From NCBI GenBank assembly GCA_024762485.1, contig JANTHH010000191.1, positions 1 to 5,081 of the forward strand: DNA of 5,081 nucleotides. Reading direction: 5' to 3'. The notes under the pieces are model-generated. The model was given only the letters and a program-made list of their open reading frames with translations, was not told where the DNA came from and ran no database searches. Position numbers and translations under genes: made by a program. Below are positions 1 through 4,173 of this stretch, piece by piece. Position 1 is the first letter of the stretch. Each line of letters starts with the position of its first letter. Source of the DNA: Chromatiales bacterium (GTDB lineage: Bacteria > Pseudomonadota > Gammaproteobacteria > Chromatiales > Chromatiaceae).

Positions 1-495
1 AAATCACGCACAGACCGCAGCCGTTTCCTTGCGGCCCATGCCAGCCTGGAGCTTGCACGTCCCGCCTTCGATGACTTCCGGCGCATAACCCTGAAGGCAC
101 CTTTGAAGAAGAACCTGAAACGCAAGAAACAACGGATGAAACAGGCCATAGCCGCCTACCGCCAGGCGGCTGAATACGGTGTCTCCGAGGTCACCACCGC
201 AGCCACCTACCGTATTGGCGAGATCTATCAGCTGTTCGGCCAGGCGTTGATGGAATCGGAGAGGCCGAAAGGCCTCAATGCCGAGGAACTCGATCAGTAT
301 GAACTGCTGCTCGAGGACCAGGCCTACCCCTTCGAGAACAAGGCCATCGCCCTCCACGAGACAAACGTGAAACGTGCCGCCAGCGGCACCTACGACACCT
401 GGGTAGGAAAGAGCTATGCCGCCCTGGCCGAATTGCTGCCCGCGCGTTACGGCAAGCGCGAACTGAGCGAAGAGGTGGTCGATGCGATTCGTTAG
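1..495 (+). CDS. TPR-type periplasmic/envelope protein, C-terminal part (5' end outside window)
   Basis: The frame is open from base 1 and stops with TAG at 493-495, so 164 C-terminal residues are visible and the start lies upstream. The segment is helical and rich in Ala, Glu, Leu and Tyr. It carries TPR-like helix pairs, such as AAYRQAAEYG followed by TAATYRIGEIYQLFGQAL (residues about 48-82). After these comes a stretch, AYPFENKAIALHETNVKRA, then a W-x-x-K-S-(Y/F)-A-A-L-A-E-L-L-P-A-R-Y ending. From memory this is the conserved tail of large tetratricopeptide proteins found next to ExbB/ExbD/AgmX-like clusters in Gammaproteobacteria. The first-listed TTG at 103 is not a credible start because the frame and the helical pattern continue upstream of it. 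The last 14 bases overlap the next gene, suggesting one operon and translational coupling. TPR proteins bind other proteins, so a scaffold role is inferred. No catalytic motif is seen. Confidence 0.8.
   Translation, partial: KSRTDRSRFLAAHASLELARPAFDDFRRITLKAPLKKNLKRKKQRMKQAIAAYRQAAEYGVSEVTTAATYRIGEIYQLFGQALMESERPKGLNAEELDQYELLLEDQAYPFENKAIALHETNVKRAASGTYDTWVGKSYAALAELLPARYGKRELSEEVVDAIR
471..478 (+). promoter_or_regulatory. Ribosome binding site for the TPR lipoprotein, inside the upstream gene
   Basis: AGAGGTGG lies 3 bases before ATG 482, with its GAGG core 6 bases upstream. It sits within the coding sequence of the previous TPR gene. It supports ATG 482 as the start and means translation of the upstream gene passes directly over it. 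Confidence 0.65.
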
Positions 496-1114
496 TCTTG
501 GCGCTACCGGCCTGCTGCTTGCCGCACTGCTGTTGGTTGGCGGTTGCGCCGGGTTGCCGGCACCCTCCAGCAAGCCCGCTACATCACCGACACCCGGCAA
601 GCCCGCGCAACCCCATCGGGAGCGCTTTGCCGATCCGGCACTGGCCAACGAATACCAACAGGCGCTCTCGGCCATGCGCGCGGGCGATACCACCCGGGCC
701 AGGGCGCTGCTCGAGGCCATAGTGGAACAGGAGCCGGGATTGGCCGGTCCCCAGCTCAATCTCGGCATCCTCCTCCTCGACGCGGGTGACTACGCAGCCG
801 CAGAGGAGCGATTGCGCAAGGCCGCAGAGATCGCCCCGAAGAGTGCCATAGCCCAGACTCAGCTGGGCCTGGCATTGCGCCACCTCGGGCGTTTCCAGGA
901 GGCAGAGACGGCCTATCTTGCTGCCCTCGCCAGCGACCCGGAATACCCTCTCGCTCACCGTAACCTCGGCATTCTCTACGACCTCTACCTGCAGCAGCCG
1001 GAAAAGGCCCTGCCTCATTACCAGCGGTACCGGGAACTCTCGGCTGAGGCCGCAGATGAAGTCGGACGCTGGATAGCCGAGCTGCAGCAACGCCTGAAGA
1101 AGGGAACAAACTGA
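482..1114 (+). CDS. TPR lipoprotein
   Basis: A 210-residue protein. The N terminus is a lipoprotein signal: MRF, a hydrophobic run from about residue 5, then a lipobox VGGC with Cys22 as the lipidated residue. The +2 residue is Ala, not Asp, so by the E. coli rule it should go to the outer membrane. A Pro/Ser/Thr-rich linker (about 25-47) leads to three or four TPRs: about 55-86, 89-120 (P-Q-L-N-L-G-I-L-L-L then APKS), 123-153 and 157-190. The third repeat, QTQLGLALRHLGRFQEAETAY, is close to consensus. ATG 482 is chosen because the signal peptide begins there and an AGAGGTGG ribosome site lies at 471-478. The gene overlaps the previous one by 14 bases and is followed after one base by the small exported protein. 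The likely role is an outer-membrane-anchored partner of the ExbB/ExbD/TonB-like motor downstream, comparable in type to the TPR lipoprotein AglT/GltE of Myxococcus. That comparison is by context, not by alignment. Confidence 0.9.
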   Translation: MRFVSLGATGLLLAALLLVGGCAGLPAPSSKPATSPTPGKPAQPHRERFADPALANEYQQALSAMRAGDTTRARALLEAIVEQEPGLAGPQLNLGILLLDAGDYAAAEERLRKAAEIAPKSAIAQTQLGLALRHLGRFQEAETAYLAALASDPEYPLAHRNLGILYDLYLQQPEKALPHYQRYRELSAEAADEVGRWIAELQQRLKKGTN

Positions 1115-1115
1115 C

Positions 1116-1430
1116 ATGACAGGCGAATCCTGGTTTTCCATACAGAAGCGGCAACTCGCCCGACTGTGGCCGGCCATCCTGTCGGGGGTGCTCGTCGCAG
1201 GTCCGCAACTCGCCTCCGCCGAGAATCGACTCGATCTGGAGGGGACGGCGATCTTCGGCAACAAGGAGTCGCCCAACATCCTCTACGTGGTGCCTTGGCG
1301 AAAATCGGACCAGATCGGCCCCCTTCCACCCCCCCGCATGGGACAGCTGGAAGAGATCCTTGCACCCCTCGATCGTGAAGTGTTTCGCAGACAGGTGGAT
1401 TGGCACCGGACTTTTGACGAAAAACCGTAA
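1116..1430 (+). CDS. Small exported protein with LYVVPW motif, function unknown
   Basis: A 104-residue protein. It has a Sec signal peptide: basic K11/R12/R16, a hydrophobic core about L17-A28, and a signal peptidase I site after ASA (cleavage A35/E36). The mature chain is about 69 residues, with no cysteine, no membrane segment and no lipobox. Its centre, E42-G-T-A-I-F-G-N-K-E-S-P-N-I-L-Y-V-V-P-W61, looks like a conserved core that I believe recurs in small proteins encoded beside ExbB/ExbD clusters. I know no function for it and cannot give a family name. The C-terminal part (about 75-100) is probably helical, with a charged LEEILAPLDREVFRRQVDW stretch. An AAGGGA site at 1100-1105 and one base of spacing from the upstream stop support ATG 1116. 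It sits between the TPR lipoprotein and the motor genes, so a periplasmic accessory subunit or adaptor is inferred. Confidence 0.8.
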   Translation: MTGESWFSIQKRQLARLWPAILSGVLVAGPQLASAENRLDLEGTAIFGNKESPNILYVVPWRKSDQIGPLPPPRMGQLEEILAPLDREVFRRQVDWHRTFDEKP

Positions 1431-1507
1431 AGAATCGACCACAACCTACCGACAGACAACCAACGCAATCAGCGCCAGCACCAAAACCGCCCAGGCAGGA
1501 GATACCC
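1431..1507 (+). promoter_or_regulatory. A/C-rich untranslated leader before the ExbB-like gene
   Basis: This 77-base gap is the only sizeable non-coding stretch between genes here. By hand count it holds about 30 A, 30 C, 13 G and 4 T, so it is strongly A+C-biased on the coding strand and should be nearly unstructured as RNA. I see no sigma70-like -35/-10 pair and no hairpin terminator. It may act as an unstructured translation-enhancing leader for the membrane channel gene. Its C-rich, G-poor character also fits a Rho loading site. Both roles are inference. Confidence 0.45.
1497..1502 (+). promoter_or_regulatory. Strong ribosome binding site for the ExbB-like gene
   Basis: AGGAGA ends 5 bases before ATG 1508, which is near-optimal spacing. 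This is the best Shine-Dalgarno match in the window. It fits the expected need for several copies of the ExbB-type subunit per complex, and it fixes the start of that gene. Confidence 0.7.
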
Positions 1508-2158
1508 ATGGCAATTCTGGAACCCGTTATCCGTTTCTTTCAGGAGGGAGGCATGTTCATGTACCCCATCCTGATCATCTTCGCCGGTGGCGTCGCCATT
1601 GCCATCGAGCGCTACCTCTACCTCTCACTCGCCACCGGGGCCAACAAGCGGACCTGGAAGAAGATACTCACCCATCTCAACAGCGGTGACTTCAAGGCCG
1701 CCCTGCAGGCCGCCAGCAAGTCCAAGACCGCCATCGGCACCATCCTCACCTACGGCCTGTCCCGCGCCCGCACCGCACGCCGCCGAGACGATGTCGAGAC
1801 GGCAATGGAAGAGGGCCTGATGGAGGCCATCCCGCGGATGGAAAAACGCACCCACTATCTCAGCACCCTGGCCAACATCGCCACCCTGCTGGGTCTGCTC
1901 GGCACCATCATCGGCCTGATCGAGGCCTTTACCGCGGTCTCCAATGCCGACCCCGCCGAGAAGGCCGACCTGCTGTCCGCCAGTATCTCCGTGGCGATGA
2001 ACACCACCGCCTTCGGCCTGATGGCCGCCATCCCGCTGCTGCTGGTGTATGCCGTGCTGCAGAGCAAGACCACCGCCATTGTCGACAGTCTGGAGATGGC
2101 CTCGGTCAAGTTCCTCAACATCTTCAACGAGAAAGTCTCTTCCGGGGGCAACTCGTGA
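1508..2158 (+). CDS. MotA/TolQ/ExbB-family proton channel protein
   Basis: A 216-residue inner-membrane protein with the three-helix ExbB/TolQ layout: TM1 about 17-38, a cytoplasmic loop about 40-118 (with the usual D-D-V-E-x-A-x-E-E segment near 94-102), TM2 about 121-143 with the family signature ATLLGLLGTIIGLIEAF, and TM3 about 159-185 with TTAFGLMAAIP. Thr133 and Thr167 match the polar residues T148 and T181 of E. coli ExbB. At the position of E. coli Glu176 (start of TM3) this protein reads I-S-V-A-M, with Val162. An acidic residue, Glu139, lies in TM2 instead. In the family, five ExbB subunits surround an ExbD dimer and use the proton gradient to drive periplasmic movement. The length is normal for TolQ/ExbB. 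The strong SD at 1497-1502 fixes the start. The stop overlaps the next GTG by four bases. No gene symbol is given because it is not the classical exbB. Confidence 0.95.
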   Translation: MAILEPVIRFFQEGGMFMYPILIIFAGGVAIAIERYLYLSLATGANKRTWKKILTHLNSGDFKAALQAASKSKTAIGTILTYGLSRARTARRRDDVETAMEEGLMEAIPRMEKRTHYLSTLANIATLLGLLGTIIGLIEAFTAVSNADPAEKADLLSASISVAMNTTAFGLMAAIPLLLVYAVLQSKTTAIVDSLEMASVKFLNIFNEKVSSGGNS

Positions 2159-2670
2159 AATTGCGCCGGCGTCATCGTCAGGGGGAGGCGGAACTGAATA
2201 TCACCGCCTTCCTCAACCTGATGGTGATCCTGATCCCCTTCCTGCTGCTGACCACGGCCTTCTCGCGCTTCGCGATCCTCGACATCTACCTGCCGCCCGC
2301 CAGCGAGGCATCGGCAAAGGCACTGAAGGATCTGCAGCTGGAGGTCATCATCCGCGACGATGCGCTGGAGGTCGGTGACCGCAACGGCGGCCTGATCAAG
2401 CGCATCGGCAACACGGATTCCGGTTACGACCTGGCAACGCTGAATGCCCTGCTGGTTCAACTCAAGGCGAGATATCCCGAGAAGCGGAACATCTTCATCC
2501 TCTCCGAACCGCAGACCAACTACGACGCCATGATCCAGGTCATGGATGCCGTACGCGTCACCGACGCCATGGATGAAGGTGAGCTGGTGCAGGCCGAGCT
2601 CTTCCCCGACATTTCGCTGGGCGATGCCCCGCCGAAGCCCAATCGCAAGACCGTTCGAGGCAAGACCTGA
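2155..2670 (+). CDS. ExbD/TolR-family protein 1, lacking the membrane Asp
   Basis: A 171-residue protein with a short basic cytoplasmic N terminus (KLRRRHR), one TM helix (about 19-38) and a periplasmic ExbD domain. The domain ends in a typical segment: L-x-x-L-K-A-R-Y-P-E-K-R-N-I-F-I, then NYDAMIQVMDAVR. The TM motif NITAFLNLMVILIPF aligns with E. coli ExbD NVTPFIDVMLVLLI. The invariant proton-carrying Asp (D25 in ExbD) is replaced by Asn21 (AAC, 2215-2217). I see no other acidic residue in the helix. The likely role is a structural or regulatory half of an ExbD heterodimer inside the ExbB ring, with the second ExbD (next gene) carrying the Asp. The start is GTG 2155, which overlaps the ExbB stop (GTGA). 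It is supported by the basic N terminus and a GGGGG stretch 6 bases upstream. The C-terminal 25 residues after the domain are Pro/Lys/Arg-rich and probably disordered. Confidence 0.93.
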   Translation: MKLRRRHRQGEAELNITAFLNLMVILIPFLLLTTAFSRFAILDIYLPPASEASAKALKDLQLEVIIRDDALEVGDRNGGLIKRIGNTDSGYDLATLNALLVQLKARYPEKRNIFILSEPQTNYDAMIQVMDAVRVTDAMDEGELVQAELFPDISLGDAPPKPNRKTVRGKT

Positions 2671-3182
2671 TGAAGATGTCCAGACGGGCAAAACGGATGG
2701 AATACCATCACAAGCGGAACAAGGGCCGGGCGGTGCTCAACCTGGTCTCGCTGATGGATATCTTCACCATCCTGGTGTTCTTCCTGCTGGTCAATTCGGG
2801 GGAAGTCCAGGTGCTGCCCAACGCCAAGGCGCTGCAACTGCCTGAATCCGCGGCCGAGAAAAAGCCGGACGAAAACCTGGTGGTGATGGTGAACGACAAG
2901 GAGATCCTGCTGCAGGGCCGCCGCATCATCGACCTGTCGGTGCCGCTGGCGGACAGCAACATCATCGAACCGTTGCGGGATGAACTTATCCGCCACGCGG
3001 CGGAGGCCCGACAGAACAGGCCCGGGGACTTCAAGGGCAACATCACCATCATGGGTGACAAGGACATCCCCTACTCGCTGCTGAAGCGGGTGATGGCCAC
3101 CTGTTCGGCATCCGAATATCCCCATGTTTCACTGGCGGTGGTGCAGCGCCCCGGATCGCAAGAGGAGTCACAGGCCCTATGA
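2670..3182 (+). CDS. ExbD/TolR-family protein 2, with the membrane Asp
   Basis: A 170-residue protein with a strongly basic cytoplasmic N terminus (residues 1-20), one TM helix (about 25-43) and a periplasmic ExbD/TolR domain. The TM motif LNLVSLMDIFTILVFFLL contains Asp30 (GAT, 2757-2759) at the position of ExbD D25/TolR D23, the residue that carries protons in this family. The C-terminal part, ITIMGDKDIPYSLLKRVM followed by YPHVSLAVVQ, is the usual ExbD fold ending. The ATG at 2670 shares one base with the previous stop (TGATG), with CGAGG at 2656-2660 as its ribosome site. An in-frame ATG at 2676 (MSRRAK) is a possible alternative start. It is clearly diverged from the preceding ExbD rather than a recent duplicate. 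It probably pairs with that protein inside the ExbB ring and is the one expected to couple proton flow. Cys at about 150 (MATCSAS) is its only cysteine. Confidence 0.95.
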   Translation: MKMSRRAKRMEYHHKRNKGRAVLNLVSLMDIFTILVFFLLVNSGEVQVLPNAKALQLPESAAEKKPDENLVVMVNDKEILLQGRRIIDLSVPLADSNIIEPLRDELIRHAAEARQNRPGDFKGNITIMGDKDIPYSLLKRVMATCSASEYPHVSLAVVQRPGSQEESQAL

Positions 3183-4144
3183 GCCTCGCCTACACCCATG
3201 GCAGCACCCTCCCCTGGACCAGCCCGGGGGACGAGGAGCGCCGTTTCCGCCTGATCAGCCTGATCGTCATCGGCCTGACCATCCTCTTCGGCGTCGCGAT
3301 TCCATTCATCGACCTGCCGGAAAAACAGCGCCCCGAGCGGGAGAAGCTGCCGCCCCGCCTGGCCCAGCTGATACTCGAGGAAAAGCCCAAGCCACCGCCC
3401 GCAAAACCGAAGGAGATCATCGTCCCGGAAAAGCCGAAGCCCAAACCGAAACCGGTGGCGAAAAAGAAGCCCAAGCCGGTGAAAAAACCGGCACGCAAGA
3501 TCGCCAAGAAAAAGGTCATCAGCTCGCCGGAGGCCGCCCGTAAAAAGGCCGCATCCGCTGGCCTGCTGGCCTTCTCCGACGATCTCGCCGACCTCCGTGA
3601 CGACCCCGGTGTCACCTCTGTGCAACGGGTCAACCAGCTGAGCAAGGCGGGTAATCGCGCGACCACGTCCGAGCGCGCCATCATCACCTCCGGTGTCAGC
3701 AAGGGCAGCGCCGGCATCAACACCAGCAAGCTAAGCCGCGATACCGGCAATCAGGGGTTGAGTGGCCGCAAGACCACCGAGGTCACCAGCACCGCGGTGC
3801 GCGGCAACGGCGGTGGCGGCCAGAACGCTGCGCGAAAAGGCAAGGACTACCGTGCCCAACGCACTGCTGAAGAGATCCAGCTGGTATTCGACCAGAACAA
3901 GGGTGCGGTCTATGCCCTCTATCACCGTGCACTGCGCAAGGATCCCACCCTGCGCGGCAAGGTCCTGCTTGAGCTGACCATAGCCGAGTCGGGAAAGGTC
4001 ACCGCCTGCCGGATCGTCTCCTCGGAACTGAACGACAGCAACCTGGAGCGCAAACTGATCTCCCGTGTGAAAACGTTCAAATTCCCGAGCAAGGATGTGG
4101 ACCGCGTGACGGTCACCTATCCCATCGACTTCCTCCCCTCCTGA
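3179..4144 (+). CDS. TonB-like energy-transducing protein with AgmX/PglI-type C-terminal domain
   Basis: A 321-residue protein. It has a short cytoplasmic N terminus (1-24), one TM anchor (about 25-44, LISLIVIGLTILFGVAIPF), and a periplasmic stalk about 57-113 of repeated K-P, E-K-P and P-x-P units of the TonB type. A low-complexity Ser/Thr/Gly/Asn middle follows (about 145-225, including GNGGGG), then a globular C-terminal domain about 226-321. That domain opens with RTAEEIQLVFDQNKGAVYALY and continues with L-R-G-K-V-L-L-E-L-T-I-A-x-S-G-K-V-T-A-C-R-I-V-S-S, ending VTVTYPIDFLP. I recognise this as the AgmX/PglI C-terminal (myxo_SS_tail) class, related in design to the TonB C-terminal domain. 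Cys277 is the only cysteine. The ATG overlaps the previous stop by four bases (ATGA), with AGAGGAG at 3161-3167. It is likely the moving arm that carries motor force across the periplasm, and its outer partner is not visible. Classical TonB is shorter (about 240 residues) and lacks the long Ser/Gly region. Confidence 0.93.
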   Translation: MSLAYTHGSTLPWTSPGDEERRFRLISLIVIGLTILFGVAIPFIDLPEKQRPEREKLPPRLAQLILEEKPKPPPAKPKEIIVPEKPKPKPKPVAKKKPKPVKKPARKIAKKKVISSPEAARKKAASAGLLAFSDDLADLRDDPGVTSVQRVNQLSKAGNRATTSERAIITSGVSKGSAGINTSKLSRDTGNQGLSGRKTTEVTSTAVRGNGGGGQNAARKGKDYRAQRTAEEIQLVFDQNKGAVYALYHRALRKDPTLRGKVLLELTIAESGKVTACRIVSSELNDSNLERKLISRVKTFKFPSKDVDRVTVTYPIDFLPS

Positions 4145-4145
4145 T

Positions 4146-4173
4146 CAGGCGTGGCCGGATTCCGCCACGTCTG
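4146..4173 (+). promoter_or_regulatory. RNA hairpin over the ApbE start codon
   Basis: CAGGCGTGGC (4146-4155) can pair with GCCACGTCTG (4164-4173): ten pairs, one of them G-U, with an 8-base loop. The left arm contains both the only SD-like bases (AGG 4147-4149) and the GTG start at 4151. It has no T-run after it, so it is not a terminator. It begins two bases after the upstream stop codon. A ribosome finishing the TonB-like gene would open it, so coupled re-initiation of ApbE is the simplest reading. Confidence 0.5.

Noticed and set aside
103..495. TTG at 103 as a true start giving a 130-residue basic protein
   Set aside because: The frame is open to base 1, no convincing ribosome site precedes the TTG, and the region reads as the tail of a longer TPR protein.
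4..768. Long antisense open frame opposite the two TPR genes
   Set aside because: It mirrors the codon pattern of two well-supported + strand genes in high-G+C DNA, crosses their junction, and its protein has no recognisable domain.
2676..2678. ATG at 2676 as the start of the second ExbD
   Set aside because: It is possible, but ATG 2670 has better spacing from CGAGG at 2656-2660 and makes the stop-start overlap seen throughout this operon. The change would be only two residues.
1855..2691. 278-codon antisense open frame opposite the ExbB and ExbD genes
   Set aside because: It overlaps genes with clear family motifs, and its product (rich in Gly, Val, Asp, Gln and His) looks like complement-strand translation.
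3380..3520. Tandem DNA repeat in the Lys/Pro-coding region
   Set aside because: The repetition is at the protein level (K-P units with mixed codons), and no exact repeating DNA unit is kept. It is the normal TonB-type stalk.
4146..4173. Hairpin as an intrinsic terminator after the TonB-like gene
   Set aside because: There is no T-run after the stem, and the stem lies inside the start of apbE, so a translational role fits better.
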